From an uncultured Candidatus Melainabacteria bacterium (lineage in GTDB: Bacteria > Cyanobacteriota > Vampirovibrionia > Gastranaerophilales > Gastranaerophilaceae): a stretch of 64,000 nucleotides of DNA. The notes below the pieces were generated by a model. That model was not told the origin of the DNA, made no database searches, and was given only the letters and a program-made list of their open reading frames with translations. The DNA lies in contig CAKVLN010000005.1 of NCBI GenBank assembly GCA_934757275.1, forward strand, positions 78,935 through 142,934, written 5' to 3'. This document shows positions 43,009 through 52,833 of this stretch, in pieces. The position numbers and the translations under genes are program-made. Each line of letters starts with the position of its first letter. The stretch's first letter is position 1.

Positions 43009-44199
43009 ATGCAAAATTTAGTTTCGTTTTTAGTTGGAGCATTATCAGCAGCATTAATCACGACAATAGTATTTATTAAAAAACAAAGCTCTGAAAAAGA
43101 AGAGTTGATTAAGTTGCGTGCAAAAAGTGAAAACAACGAAAATTTGCAAGAACTCATCAAAAACGATTTTGTTAAATTAGCAAATGAAGTCATTAAACAA
43201 GAGCAAGAAGATTTAAGGAAACAAAATCGAGAAGCCCTTGAAGAAAAACTTTTACCACTAAAAAATGAACTAGGTGAATTTAAAACCAAAGTAGAACGAT
43301 TCAACCTCTCTGGAGTTGAAAACACGACAAAAATCATTGAACAAATTTTAAACCTAGAAAAAAATAGCAACACAATTGCGCAAGAGGCAAAAAATTTAAC
43401 AGAGGCACTTACAAAAAATCAAAACATAAAAGGTGCTTACGGAGAGAATTTGTTGGACACAGTTTTGCAGTCTTGCGGTATGAAAGAAGGGGTACATTAT
43501 ACGAAGCAACATGTAACCACTTCTGAAAACCTCCATGATGAAATGACACACACAATAAGACCAGATGTCGTAATTAATTTGCCTGACAATAGGCACATAA
43601 TAGTAGATTCAAAAGTGACTTTAACTAGTTTTCTGGCATGCGCTGAAAATAAAGACAAGATTAAAGATTTTAAAGCCGAGGTAAAAAAGAGAATTATTGA
43701 TTTATCCAACAAAAACTATCAGAGTGCAGAAGATTTGTGGCAACCTGATTTTGTGTTAATGTACATGCCAATAGAAACTTCACTCCAGTTGCTTTACGAA
43801 GATTTTGACTTAATTAACTTTGCCTACAAGTCTAAAGTGATTATTGTTGGAACGGCGTCTTTGCTTGCAACAATAAGACTTGTAAATCAATTATTTGCAC
43901 AACAAAAACAATGTGAATGTGTTGACCAAATTGTAAATGCTGGAACGAATTTATTTGAAACTTTTGTACAATTCTGCGAAGATTTAGTAGATGTTCAAAA
44001 AAGATTTGATGAGGTTAATAAAAAACTAAACACTACGATAAACAGATTTAAACGTAGAAATAACAACAAGCCTAGCCTTTTTTCACAAGTGGAAGAATTA
44101 AAAAATTATGGTATAAATACAACAAAAGAAATTCCTGCAAAATTGTTGGAAGGTGAATTAGAAGAGGAAATTCAAAATGACGAAAATTCTTGTAGTTGA
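43009..44199 (+). CDS. rmuC: RmuC family DNA recombination protein, 396 aa
   Basis: N-terminal membrane anchor (LVSFLVGALSAALITTIVFI), then a coiled coil to ~130 and the RmuC nuclease-like domain: GAYGENLLDTVLQSCGM, RPDVVINLPDNRHIIVDSKV (D, D-x-K core), MPIETSLQLLYE and IVGTASLLATIRLVNQLF. RmuC limits recombination at inverted repeats in E. coli. Full length. Its end overlaps the following response-regulator gene by 23 bases, so they are transcribed together. Confidence 0.92.
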   Translation: MQNLVSFLVGALSAALITTIVFIKKQSSEKEELIKLRAKSENNENLQELIKNDFVKLANEVIKQEQEDLRKQNREALEEKLLPLKNELGEFKTKVERFNLSGVENTTKIIEQILNLEKNSNTIAQEAKNLTEALTKNQNIKGAYGENLLDTVLQSCGMKEGVHYTKQHVTTSENLHDEMTHTIRPDVVINLPDNRHIIVDSKVTLTSFLACAENKDKIKDFKAEVKKRIIDLSNKNYQSAEDLWQPDFVLMYMPIETSLQLLYEDFDLINFAYKSKVIIVGTASLLATIRLVNQLFAQQKQCECVDQIVNAGTNLFETFVQFCEDLVDVQKRFDEVNKKLNTTINRFKRRNNNKPSLFSQVEELKNYGINTTKEIPAKLLEGELEEEIQNDENSCS

Positions 44200-44872
44200 T
44201 GATGATAATGCGATAAATGAACTTATAAAAATAAATTTGGAACTTCAAGGGTATGAAGTAATACAAGCGTTCAATGGAATCGAAGGTTTTGCTCTAGCAA
44301 AACAAGAAGAGCCAGCTCTAATCATTCTAGACGTTATGATGCCAGAGGTTGATGGTTTCACTGTTGCTCAACGAATCAGACAATGTCCAGAAATCGCTGA
44401 AACACCGATTATCATGCTAACTGCATTATCGCAGCTTGATGATAAGGTTAACGGTTTCAATATTGGTGTTGATGATTATTTGACCAAACCTTTTGAAACA
44501 GAAGAATTGATTGTAAGAGTGCGTGCGCTATTAAAACGCACCAAACAAATTCCTAAATCGTCTGCAGTGAGAGAACTTTTGACTTACAAAGAAGTTACAC
44601 TTCTTCCAGAAACTTATAGCGTACAAATTAATGACAAAATTCAAAAACTTACACCAATTGAATTTGACATCTTTAATCTTCTTTTCCAAAATCACGGCAA
44701 CATGGTGTCTGGAGCTAGGTTGCTTAAAGAAATTTGGGGGTATGAGCCAGATGATAATGTTGAAACAATTAGGGTACATATTAGGCATCTAAGAAGCAAA
44801 ATTGACAAAATTTCTGGCGATAAAAAATACATTGAAACAATTTATGGCGGTGGATATAAATTAAATATTTAA
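44177..44872 (+). CDS. OmpR-family response regulator, 231 aa
   Basis: Receiver domain with DDD near residue 8, phospho-acceptor Asp in LIILDVMMPEVDG, TALSQ and YLTKPF, then an OmpR winged helix (LTPIEFDIFNLLFQNHGNMV; VETIRVHIRHLRSKI; IETIYGGGYKL). It resembles cyanobacterial RpaB/NblR-type regulators in layout. No kinase gene is adjacent, so it is an orphan. Overlaps rmuC; GAGGAAA is its ribosome site. Confidence 0.92.
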   Translation: MTKILVVDDDNAINELIKINLELQGYEVIQAFNGIEGFALAKQEEPALIILDVMMPEVDGFTVAQRIRQCPEIAETPIIMLTALSQLDDKVNGFNIGVDDYLTKPFETEELIVRVRALLKRTKQIPKSSAVRELLTYKEVTLLPETYSVQINDKIQKLTPIEFDIFNLLFQNHGNMVSGARLLKEIWGYEPDDNVETIRVHIRHLRSKIDKISGDKKYIETIYGGGYKLNI

Positions 44873-44897
44873 GTTTTGTAACAATTTATCTAAAACT

Positions 44898-44924
44898 TGC
44901 AATTATAGATTTTGTAAATACTTT
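44898..44924 (+). promoter_or_regulatory. Promoter-like motif before the YD-repeat gene
   Basis: TGCAATTAT (44898-44906), N12, TACTTT (44919-44924) then ATATATATAAGG. Confidence 0.55.
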
Positions 44925-44965
44925 ATATATATAAGGAGCTAAAACTTCTTAGTTTGGAGAAATAA

Positions 44966-45877
44966 ATGCAAGAAATTAGAAACAATTTTACGATTCCAAA
45001 AGAACTGACGCAATATTACAATACTAGAAATGATGCATTAGAAGAAGAGTGTAATTTTTCTTCTAACGTAAAAACAGAGCGTGATGACACGGGTAAACTT
45101 CTTGCTTTAAGAATTTATTCGCCTGATAACGATTTGCTTAAAAGTTTGCACTACGAGGGTTCAAAAATAGCAGAGGTAAATTATTACAGGCAAAATTTAT
45201 TATATTCCAGCAACAGTTATAGCAACGATTTATTAATCAAAAAAACTATTTACAGAAAGGACGGTTCTGCCGCCTATTCAATAGATTACGAGTACAATAA
45301 AGATAATCGAATATTAAGAATGTGCAAAAAAACGCCGCATAGAGAATTGTTAGTCGGTTATCGTTATGATTCTTTTGGCAGAATTATCGAGAAAAACATA
45401 AGTTTGAATGGCAAACAAACAACGAAACAAGAATATCGATATGATGTTCTTGATAGAGTTGTAGAATATAAAGACAGTAATCAAAAGATAGTAGTTGATA
45501 AAATTTCGCAAAAAAATGAGTTGATATCTTACACAATAACTGATAAAATAGATAATGTTATTAGTGTAGAAAATCATTTTGCGGACTGTGGTTACATTTG
45601 TACAACTTTAGTTGTTAACGGGCATACTACAACAGTAAATGATGCAAGTTATGTGGACAATATTATGTTGAAAAAGCCTTATACAACAGAAGACGATTTA
45701 GATATAATTATTTCTAGTTTATTTACAAGTATGGATACCTCAACCTCAAGAACGGATTACTCTGATGTATTATCTTCCAATGCAATGGGGCTTATTGATA
45801 GAAGTATTGAGATAAGGACATTACCAATATCATTGAGAAAAAGAGCTTTGTATAACACTCTCGTAAAAGGTGCTTAA
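44966..45877 (+). CDS. Cytoplasmic YD/RHS-like repeat protein, 303 aa
   Basis: Residues ~45-175 show degenerate YD repeats: YSIDYEYNKDNRILR, VGYRYDSFGRIIEK, QEYRYDVLDRVVEYKD. These are the units of RHS and YD-repeat surface proteins or toxins. There is no signal peptide, no shell-sized repeat array and no toxin domain, and the last ~100 residues are unlike RHS proteins. Preceded by the shared promoter-like motif. Function unknown; possibly a small binding protein derived from an RHS repeat. Confidence 0.75.
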   Translation: MQEIRNNFTIPKELTQYYNTRNDALEEECNFSSNVKTERDDTGKLLALRIYSPDNDLLKSLHYEGSKIAEVNYYRQNLLYSSNSYSNDLLIKKTIYRKDGSAAYSIDYEYNKDNRILRMCKKTPHRELLVGYRYDSFGRIIEKNISLNGKQTTKQEYRYDVLDRVVEYKDSNQKIVVDKISQKNELISYTITDKIDNVISVENHFADCGYICTTLVVNGHTTTVNDASYVDNIMLKKPYTTEDDLDIIISSLFTSMDTSTSRTDYSDVLSSNAMGLIDRSIEIRTLPISLRKRALYNTLVKGA

Positions 45878-45943
45878 CATTTTACAAAACTAAAATCATA
45901 TAGTATAATAGTCTTGTTATATTATAGATTTTAGGAGGTTTTT

Positions 45944-46336
45944 ATGAAGGAAGAATTTACAACTAATGCAAGACGTTGGTACGACAAAGACCCTGTATTA
46001 TCATCAGCCATGAAAACCTTGGAAGAATCTGACGATGAAACTCAAATCAAAGTTGCACTTAATCTAATCAAGATTATTACAGAACACCATTTGTCTAATA
46101 CAGAATATGAATCAGTTGAAGATATAGTTTCTTCGACCGAAGATATGATGGACGAATCTAAGCATGGCAGATGGTATGATTTAGATGGAACTCTTAGAAC
46201 TGCAATCAGCCTTTTACAAAATTGCCCTGATTCAACTCGTAGCATTATTGCAAAAGAAATGGCTAAAAACGTTATCGACATTATTAAAAAAGAAGAAGAT
46301 GTTGATGATGTGGAATTAGATATTCCAGAGGAATAG
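45944..46336 (+). CDS. Acidic hypothetical protein with internal duplication, 130 aa
   Basis: Two ~50-residue repeats: RRWYDKDPVLSSAMKTLEES (from ~10) and GRWYDLDGTLRTAISLLQNC (from ~76), each followed by a helix ending in a K-rich IKII/VIDIIKK stretch. No family recognised. TTAGGAGG precedes the ATG and a sigma70-type promoter (TTTACA, 17 bases, TATAAT) lies just upstream. Monocistronic, ended by a terminator. Confidence 0.8.
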   Translation: MKEEFTTNARRWYDKDPVLSSAMKTLEESDDETQIKVALNLIKIITEHHLSNTEYESVEDIVSSTEDMMDESKHGRWYDLDGTLRTAISLLQNCPDSTRSIIAKEMAKNVIDIIKKEEDVDDVELDIPEE

Positions 46337-46356
46337 AAACTAAGTTATAGATTAAC

Positions 46357-46396
46357 AAAAGTCGGGTTCAACAATCATCATTGAACCCGACTTTTT
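46357..46396. terminator. Bidirectional terminator
   Basis: AAAAGTCGGGTTCAA (46357-46371) and TTGAACCCGACTTTT (46381-46395) pair perfectly between two convergent genes. Confidence 0.95.
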
Positions 46397-46402
46397 TCAA
46401 AA

Positions 46403-48697
46403 CTAATCTACGTCAATCGGACTTCTTTGTATTAAATTAATAGCCTCTCTTGCTGTAAATACCAAATCTTCTGGAATATTTGATATTGTACAGAATTGTC
46501 TTAGAACATCAATTACACGTTTAAAGCATCTTACAATATCACCTTCGCCCATATCAACTTGGTCAACAATATCGTCCCATTCAGAACCGTTAACCCACAT
46601 TTCAATTAGCGGTGAATAATAGCCGTTTATATACATTGGGTCTTCAACATCGTTGTGTTTTTGTTTCTTATCTAAATCACGTCTGATGTCTTTAATTTTA
46701 TTCAATCGTTTTCTAACAGTTGGTGACAACGGTAATTGTGAGTACAAATCAGCTCTCATATCTTCTGTTGTAATTGCACAAACAACGCTTGCAAGCTCTG
46801 CTGGTGTCAAATTATCAAGCACACCAGAGAAAATTATTTGAGCTAAGAACAATTCGTTTTCAGAACGAATTTGAGAAACTGTAACCCCACGTTCTGTTGG
46901 ATAATTGTCCACAATATAGCCATAATCAATCAAAACGGCTCTATGTGACAAGAATTTATTCCAGAAAATATCTTTTTGTTTTTCAATCTCTTTGTCCAAA
47001 TTCTTTTGTTTAGCAACATATCTATTCAACAAATCTAACGATTTCATATGTTTTTTGAACAATTTGCAAGTATCGCATTGGTATGAATGCATTTTCTCAA
47101 GCATAATTTTGTTTTGGCGACCAAATTCTTGAGCCTCTTCTGTCAAAGGACGATTTTTCTTCTTTTCTTGCTTTTGAATTGTTTTAAATACACGTCGATT
47201 TTGTACATAGATATCACGTATTTTGTTATATTCTAGCAAATCTTGATTAGTTCTTTTAAAGCAACAAACAAAAGAATTGCATTCATTAATTTTTGCATCT
47301 ATTTCATCATGCAATAGCAACAGAGGTTCAATTCTTGAACTGGAAGAAAAATAGCCAAAACTCTTTAACACCAATTCCTTAGCTTCTTCTAAAGTAAATC
47401 TTTGAAGCAAATTCAATACCATTGAATAGCTTGGCGAGAACTTACTTTCTAGAGGATTAGCGTCGCTCAAAACAAGTTCTGCAACTTCTTCTGGAGTTTG
47501 GAAAGGTGAGCCCACAATCGTAACATAACCAATTTCGTCCATACCACGACGACCGGCACGACCAGACATCTGCAAAAATTCACTCGGAGTCAAAATTCTA
47601 TGACCACTATCTGTTCGTTTGCTGATTGAGCTAATAACCGTAGAACGAGCTGGCATGTTAATTCCAGCTGCCAAAGTTTCTGTTGCAAAAACCACTTTTA
47701 TCAAACCTTTTTGGAAAAGTTTTTCCACCAACATTTTCCACCCAGGAAGAAGTCCAGCATGGTGCGATGCAACGCCCTGCAACAAGTATTCAATATGTTT
47801 ATTTTTATAAAGATAAGGGTTTTCTGCGATATAATCGTCTATTATTTGGCGAATTTCCTCTTGCTCTTTCGGTGTTACCAAACAAAGAGAGGCGCAGCTT
47901 TCCATTTGTTCATCGCATCTCTTTCGAGAGAAAGTAAAATAGATTGCAGGCAGCATATCTTTTTCTTGCAAATTTCTTACAACATCTTTTACGACATTTC
48001 TCTTTTGAACCGCCTTACCACGCTTAAATTCTTTTTTCTCTGGTTTAATTTTTTTATTCAACGCACCACTTGGAGTTAATAATGGCAACAAATTGTTTGG
48101 CTGCGAAGAATCAAAATAAAAAAATCTTAAAGGTACTGGTCTAAAATCTGTATTAATTAACTCGGTTTTTGAATGAACAGTATTTATCCAATCGGTTAAT
48201 TTATCAGCATTTGCAACTGTTGCAGACAAAGCTATAATCTGAACATTAGTCGGACAATAAATAATACTTTCTTCCCAAACCGTACCACGTTGCTCATCGT
48301 TCATATAATGAACTTCGTCCAAAATTACATAGCGAACATCTTTCAAGTTGTCTGTTACAGAGCCGAAATTAGTACCATAAAGCATGTTTCTGAAAACTTC
48401 CGTCGTCATTACAACTATTTGCGCTCCACGATTGATAGAAGAATCGCCTGTTAAAAGCCCAACTTTATCAGCACCATATTTTTCAGAAAAATCATTATAC
48501 TTCTGGTTAGAAAGAGCTTTCAAAGGTGTTGTATAAAAAACTTTATGCCCTTGCTCTAATGCACAATGGATTGCATGCTGAGCTATAACAGTCTTACCAG
48601 CACCAGTTGGAGCACAAACTACAACACTTTTTCCCTCTGATATACATTTGCATGCCTCTTTTTGGAAATCATCTAACTCAAAGGGAAACTCGTACAT
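46403..48697 (-). CDS. Ski2-like DEVH-box RNA helicase, 764 aa
   Basis: ATP-dependent helicase. Motif I CAPTGAGKTVIAQHA, Ia TTPLKALSNQKY, II ILDEVHYM (DEVH box), III ALSATVAN, IV-V region ETLAAGINMPARSTV, VI QMSGRAGRRGMDEIGY. Downstream is a long helical region with a Cys pair (CDTCKLFKKH) and the DSHCT-like C-terminal domain (MEDI-type block MYINGYYSPLIEMWVNG, DIVRCFKRVIDVLRQF). Of the Mtr4/Ski2 type found in cyanobacteria and actinobacteria; likely acts in RNA turnover. Start ATG 48697 after GAGGTG. Confidence 0.93.
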   Translation of the reverse strand: MYEFPFELDDFQKEACKCISEGKSVVVCAPTGAGKTVIAQHAIHCALEQGHKVFYTTPLKALSNQKYNDFSEKYGADKVGLLTGDSSINRGAQIVVMTTEVFRNMLYGTNFGSVTDNLKDVRYVILDEVHYMNDEQRGTVWEESIIYCPTNVQIIALSATVANADKLTDWINTVHSKTELINTDFRPVPLRFFYFDSSQPNNLLPLLTPSGALNKKIKPEKKEFKRGKAVQKRNVVKDVVRNLQEKDMLPAIYFTFSRKRCDEQMESCASLCLVTPKEQEEIRQIIDDYIAENPYLYKNKHIEYLLQGVASHHAGLLPGWKMLVEKLFQKGLIKVVFATETLAAGINMPARSTVISSISKRTDSGHRILTPSEFLQMSGRAGRRGMDEIGYVTIVGSPFQTPEEVAELVLSDANPLESKFSPSYSMVLNLLQRFTLEEAKELVLKSFGYFSSSSRIEPLLLLHDEIDAKINECNSFVCCFKRTNQDLLEYNKIRDIYVQNRRVFKTIQKQEKKKNRPLTEEAQEFGRQNKIMLEKMHSYQCDTCKLFKKHMKSLDLLNRYVAKQKNLDKEIEKQKDIFWNKFLSHRAVLIDYGYIVDNYPTERGVTVSQIRSENELFLAQIIFSGVLDNLTPAELASVVCAITTEDMRADLYSQLPLSPTVRKRLNKIKDIRRDLDKKQKHNDVEDPMYINGYYSPLIEMWVNGSEWDDIVDQVDMGEGDIVRCFKRVIDVLRQFCTISNIPEDLVFTAREAINLIQRSPIDVD

Positions 48698-48769
48698 AAA
48701 AACACCTCATTCAACTATTCTAACCTTATTGTAACATACATTCGGTGCTTTGTGAATGAATATAAGCAA

Positions 48770-48808
48770 AAAAAAAGAAGACTGCTTTAAACAATCTTCT
48801 TTTTTTTA
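48770..48808 (-). terminator. Terminator of the clpX transcript
   Basis: AAGAAGA (48775-48781) and TCTTCTT (48795-48801) with A/T extensions; T tract on the minus strand side. Confidence 0.8.
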
Positions 48809-48825
48809 ATCAATTTTTTGTTTAA

Positions 48826-50157
48826 CTAAGCGATTTCTGCTCTTGTTTTGTTTGTATTCTCTGTAGAATGGTTTTGTGGAAGATGAATTAATTCTGCAGT
48901 ATTATCGATTTCATCTTGCTTTTCCACCATTTCTTTTGTTACTACAAACTTAGTAATGTCATGTTTTGTTGGAATATCGTACATAACATCAAGCATAAGT
49001 TCTTCAACAATTGAACGCAACGCTCTTGCACCAGTTTTACGCTTAATCGCTTTTTTCGCAATCAAATCAATAGCTTCTGGTTCAAATTCCAAATCAACTC
49101 CGTCCATTTCCATCAAGCACTTGTATTGTTTTAGAACCGCATTCTTAGGCTCTGTCAAAATCATCTTCAACGTTTTTTCGTCTAATGCATCAAGCACTGC
49201 ATAAACTGGAATACGACCAATAAATTCTGGGATTAAACCGAATTTTAACAAATCTTCTGGTTGCAATTTTTTAAGAATTTTTGCTGCAGCTTGTTCTTTT
49301 TCAGCTTGTGTTGGAGCAGATTTACCAAAACCAATTGATGTACCGTCTTTTACACGGTGTTCAATAATTTTGTCCAAATCAACAAACGCACCACCAACAA
49401 TAAACAAGATATTGCTTGTATCAATTTGAATCATTTCTTGTTGAGGGTGTTTTCTACCACCTTGAGGAGGAACATTTGACAAAGTACCTTCAATAAGTTT
49501 CAACAAAGCTTGTTGAACGCCTTCACCAGAAACATCTCTTGTAATTGAAGTGTTTTCTGATTTTCTAGCAATCTTATCGATTTCGTCAATATAAATAATA
49601 CCCTTTTCAGCTTTCTTTGCATCATAATCAGCATTTTGATACAATCTCAAAAGAATATTTTCAACGTCATCACCTACATAACCAGCTTCTGTCAAAGTTG
49701 TAGCATCTGCAACCGCAAATGGAACATCAAGCATCTTAGCCAAAGTTTGCGCTAACAAGGTTTTACCACTACCTGTTGGTCCAACCAACAAAATGTTAGA
49801 TTTTTGAATTTCAACACCATCTGTATCGCTTTTTTGGTTATGTTTCAAACGTTTATAGTGGTTATAAACAGCAACAGAAAGCACCTTCTTCGCATCATCT
49901 TGTCCAACAATATGTTGATCCAAGTATTCTTTGATTTCATGTGGTTTCGGAATTGGCTTATCATCAACCTCTTCGGTTTTCTTTTCAGCCTTTTCGCTTG
50001 TTTTTTCTTTCTGTTCAAAAAATTCTTCATCTAAAATTTCATTACACAACTCAACGCATTCATCACAAATAAACACATCTGGGCCTGCAATTAATTTTTT
50101 TACTTGATCCTGCGTTTTACCGCAAAATGAACATTTTAACCTATCATTAGATGACAT
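48826..50157 (-). CDS. clpX: ClpX, ATP-dependent unfoldase of ClpXP, 443 aa
   Basis: Unfolds substrates for ClpP. N-terminal zinc-binding domain (KCSFCGKTQ ... [10 protein letters not shown]), an acidic Lys/Glu linker, Walker [19 protein letters not shown], Walker [15 protein letters not shown], pore and IGF loop region (IGFGK), sensor 2 [11 protein letters not shown] 50157 chosen because AGGAGA precedes it and the zinc domain starts there; the longer frame upstream is intergenic repeat. clpP lies 140 bases upstream on the same strand. Confidence 0.97.
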   Translation of the reverse strand: MSSNDRLKCSFCGKTQDQVKKLIAGPDVFICDECVELCNEILDEEFFEQKEKTSEKAEKKTEEVDDKPIPKPHEIKEYLDQHIVGQDDAKKVLSVAVYNHYKRLKHNQKSDTDGVEIQKSNILLVGPTGSGKTLLAQTLAKMLDVPFAVADATTLTEAGYVGDDVENILLRLYQNADYDAKKAEKGIIYIDEIDKIARKSENTSITRDVSGEGVQQALLKLIEGTLSNVPPQGGRKHPQQEMIQIDTSNILFIVGGAFVDLDKIIEHRVKDGTSIGFGKSAPTQAEKEQAAAKILKKLQPEDLLKFGLIPEFIGRIPVYAVLDALDEKTLKMILTEPKNAVLKQYKCLMEMDGVDLEFEPEAIDLIAKKAIKRKTGARALRSIVEELMLDVMYDIPTKHDITKFVVTKEMVEKQDEIDNTAELIHLPQNHSTENTNKTRAEIA

Positions 50158-50195
50158 AATTTCTCCTGTTTGTTGACTGTTTGGGTTTAAGATTT

Positions 50196-50215
50196 GTTGG
50201 GCAAGTATGCCCAAC
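50196..50215. repeat. 20-bp palindromic dispersed repeat, copy 1
   Basis: GTTGGGCA-AGTA-TGCCCAAC; identical copy at 54995-55014. Located in the clpP-clpX gap, with a further hairpin of CCTTTCCTGTAAGG type beside it. Confidence 0.95.
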
Positions 50216-50295
50216 CTACCTTCTTCTATAAATTCTCTACGGGTAAAGATCTCACCTTAACCCTTTCCTGTAAGGAGAGGGAATGAACTCCTTTA

Positions 50296-50883
50296 TTACA
50301 TAGCGTCTTTTGTAATAACTTTATCAATCATGCCATATTCAAGAGCTTCTTGAGGAGTCATGATATAGTCACGGTCTGTATCTTTTTCAATTTTCTTGAT
50401 TGATTGACCAGTATTAGATGCCATGATTTCATTCAAAGTCTTTTTAATTCTCAAGATTTCTTGCGCTTGAATTTCGATATCAGTTGCTTGACCTTGAGCA
50501 CCACCTAAAGGTTGGTGAATAAGTACTCTTGAATGAGGAAGAGCCATTCTCTTACCTTTTGCACCTGAACATAATAGGAAAGCTCCCATTGATGCAGCTT
50601 GACCTAAACAAATTGTTTGAACATCAGCTCTAATGTGTTGCATAGTATCATAAATTGCTAAACCAGCAGTTACGCTACCACCAGGGGAATTGATATATAA
50701 CATAATATCCTTTTCTGGGTTTTCACTATCCAATAAAAGAAGTTGTGCAACGATAAGGTTAGCAACCATATCATCAACTGGTGTTCCTAAAAAGATAATT
50801 CTTTCTCTTAACAATCTTGAGAAGATATCAAAAGAACGTTCACCTCTGCTTGATTGTTCAATTACAACAGGTACAAAACTCAT
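50296..50883 (-). CDS. clpP: ClpP protease proteolytic subunit, 195 aa
   Basis: Serine protease that forms the barrel of ClpXP. Catalytic Ser in [12 protein letters not shown], His in [14 protein letters not shown], Asp in [17 protein letters not shown]. Length and start ([25 protein letters not shown], given in part) are normal. AAAGGAAA precedes the ATG. Likely co-transcribed with clpX. No trigger-factor gene stands before it in this window. Confidence 0.97.
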   Translation of the reverse strand: MSFVPVVIEQSSRGERSFDIFSRLLRERIIFLGTPVDDMVANLIVAQLLLLDSENPEKDIMLYINSPGGSVTAGLAIYDTMQHIRADVQTICLGQAASMGAFLLCSGAKGKRMALPHSRVLIHQPLGGAQGQATDIEIQAQEILRIKKTLNEIMASNTGQSIKKIEKDTDRDYIMTPQEALEYGMIDKVITKDAM

Positions 50884-51014
50884 TTCTTATTTTCCTTTCT
50901 TATTATGTATAAAAGTGACAATATTATTATACATTATATAAATTATTTCACAAATAATTATTTCGTATGAAATATTTTAAATTGGGTCATTAATATTCTA
51001 ACACGAATATAAAA

Positions 51015-51039
51015 AAAGCTCCAAGTTAATTGGAGCTTT
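51015..51039 (-). terminator. Terminator of the small secreted protein gene
   Basis: AAAGCTCCAA and TTGGAGCTTT with a 5-base loop; on the minus strand TTTTTTT follows. Confidence 0.9.
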
Positions 51040-51043
51040 AAAT

Positions 51044-51370
51044 TTACTGTGTTTTTCTAAATAAAGGTGTATCTCTGTTTTGCAAACATACGCCAAATTG
51101 ACAACTTGAATTGTAATTAAAATTACTTTCTGTTGGAGCAAAACTGCCTGATTCATTCCTTATGTCACTTCTATCCAAAGGGGTCAATCTTGCTTCTGGC
51201 GAACCAGAAAATTCCGTAATATTGCTATTAGGGTTATAAATTGGTGACACTTTTTCTCTAAAATCTGGAAGAGAACAAACTGTTTCATTTTCTTCTATTG
51301 AGCATGTTGCAAAACTCGGTAAACACAAACTGACGATTAGAAGAGATGTTATTATAAAAAGTTTTTTCAT
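51044..51370 (-). CDS. Small secreted protein, 108 aa
   Basis: Signal peptide MKKLFIITSLLIVSLCLPSFA, then a short Ser/Asn/Glu-rich mature part with four Cys (TCSIEENETVC; SCQFGVC), perhaps two disulphides. AAAGGAGG precedes the ATG and a terminator follows. No family recognised. Confidence 0.75.
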   Translation of the reverse strand: MKKLFIITSLLIVSLCLPSFATCSIEENETVCSLPDFREKVSPIYNPNSNITEFSGSPEARLTPLDRSDIRNESGSFAPTESNFNYNSSCQFGVCLQNRDTPLFRKTQ

Positions 51371-51465
51371 ACTACCTCCTTTGTATATTTATAATAAGTT
51401 AGATTTCGTCAATAACATTATCCACACTGGCTAGTCGGAATTGTGAATAAATATTTCTCAACTTT

Positions 51466-51494
51466 TTGATGTATGGCAATATTTTTTGTATAAT
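51466..51494 (+). promoter_or_regulatory. Sigma70-type promoter for the beta-lactamase-fold gene
   Basis: TTGATG (51466-51471), 17 bases, TATAAT (51489-51494), about 34 bases before the GTG start. Confidence 0.7.
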
Positions 51495-51527
51495 GATATT
51501 ATTAAATGGGATTTGGAGGAGATATTT

Positions 51528-52712
51528 GTGTACGCATATAAGCAACAAACTAGGACTAATCGCAATTTACATGTAGTTCAAGGGCATAAGTCTGTTCATA
51601 GACAAGTTAAGAAAAAGAAGGTTAATCCAGTTCTAGAATTAATTAGAATGTCTGTTGTCTTCTCTTTTCTTGCAGTTTTTATGTACTTTGTTTTCCCAAC
51701 TGCTTACAATAGATTAGTTAAGCAAGTGTTCATGCCAAATACTTTGCCAATCAATACAAAAGCTAACGTAAACATGGCTCAAGCAAAGTTCCAGAAACAA
51801 TCTGCAGTTGATTTGTATGCAATAGCTAATCCTATTACTAATTATTTAAGCAACGACATGTTCAACAACCGTTTGCTTTTAACACCAACAATTGAAAAAA
51901 CTCATAGCGAAATTACGACCATGTACCATACAACTGAAATGGCTGGTTTAAAATCACAATTAACAAGCTTAATGGCGCAATATCCAATGATTAAGCCATC
52001 AATTTATGTTTGGGAATACGAAAAAGGTCAATACGTTGATATAAACGGCGACAATCTATATTCAGCAGCTAGCATAATTAAATTGCCTGTTTTGGTTCGT
52101 CTTTTCAAATCTATAGAAGCAAATCAAATGACAATTTATGATGAAATGTTGCTTACTGACTATTATCAATCATCAGGTTCTGGTAATCTTCAATATGCGC
52201 AAACTGGTAGAAAATATTCGCTTGACAGTCTTGCAAAAACCATGATTCAAGATTCTGATAATACTTCTACAAACATGATTATGGCAAAATTGGGTGGCAT
52301 GGACGATATTAACATAGGTTTGAGAGATTGGGGAATTTCTAGAACTTACGTTAGAACATGGCTTCCTGATTTGAAAGGAACAAATAAAACAACGGCAAAA
52401 GACATGGCTAAAATTCTTTACAATCTTGATAATCCAGGATTTTTGAATGTTAATTCAAGAGAATTTATCATTGATTATATGAGCCATGTTAAGAATAACA
52501 GGCTTATTGCAGCAGGTTTAGGCGATGGAGCAATGTTTATTCACAAAACTGGTGACATTGGAACAATGCTTGGCGATGCTGGAATAGTTTACGCACCAAA
52601 TGGCAAAAAATACATCGTTGTAATACTTGCAAATCGCCCTCATAATGCACCACAAGGAAAAGATTTTATTGTAAAAGCATCAAGCCTCATATATAAGGCT
52701 ATCGTCGGATAA
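51528..52712 (+). CDS. Membrane-anchored class A beta-lactamase-fold serine hydrolase, 394 aa
   Basis: GTG start at 51528 with GGAGGAG eight bases upstream. A basic cytoplasmic tail and one membrane helix (VVFSFLAVFMYFVFP, ~40-58) are followed by a ~90-residue linker and a beta-lactamase/penicillin-binding fold: SxxK in SAASIIKLP, SDN in IQDSDNTSTN, KTG in FIHKTGDIG. The class A acid residue is not obvious (PDLKGTNKTTAKDMA lies where the omega-loop ends). It could be a beta-lactamase or, more likely given the anchor and linker, a peptidoglycan DD-peptidase-like enzyme. Confidence 0.88.
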   Translation: MYAYKQQTRTNRNLHVVQGHKSVHRQVKKKKVNPVLELIRMSVVFSFLAVFMYFVFPTAYNRLVKQVFMPNTLPINTKANVNMAQAKFQKQSAVDLYAIANPITNYLSNDMFNNRLLLTPTIEKTHSEITTMYHTTEMAGLKSQLTSLMAQYPMIKPSIYVWEYEKGQYVDINGDNLYSAASIIKLPVLVRLFKSIEANQMTIYDEMLLTDYYQSSGSGNLQYAQTGRKYSLDSLAKTMIQDSDNTSTNMIMAKLGGMDDINIGLRDWGISRTYVRTWLPDLKGTNKTTAKDMAKILYNLDNPGFLNVNSREFIIDYMSHVKNNRLIAAGLGDGAMFIHKTGDIGTMLGDAGIVYAPNGKKYIVVILANRPHNAPQGKDFIVKASSLIYKAIVG

Positions 52713-52743
52713 ATATTGTTAATAAATGTAACAATTTCTAAAG

Positions 52744-52774
52744 AATTTGCGTCATTATGCGCAAATTTTTTTTT
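52744..52774 (+). terminator. Terminator after the serine hydrolase gene
   Basis: AATTTGCG (52744-52751) and CGCAAATT (52760-52767), then TTTTTTT. Confidence 0.9.
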
Positions 52775-52833
52775 GTTAGATTTTTTAATAGTATGATAGA
52801 GTTAACAGTCAACATAAGAAGGAATTGTCTTTT

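Noticed and set aside
51475..51495. GGCAATATT before the serine hydrolase as another copy of the shared promoter motif
   Set aside because: A good sigma70 pair (TTGATG-17-TATAAT) covers it, and no TACTTT-like box stands 12 bases after.
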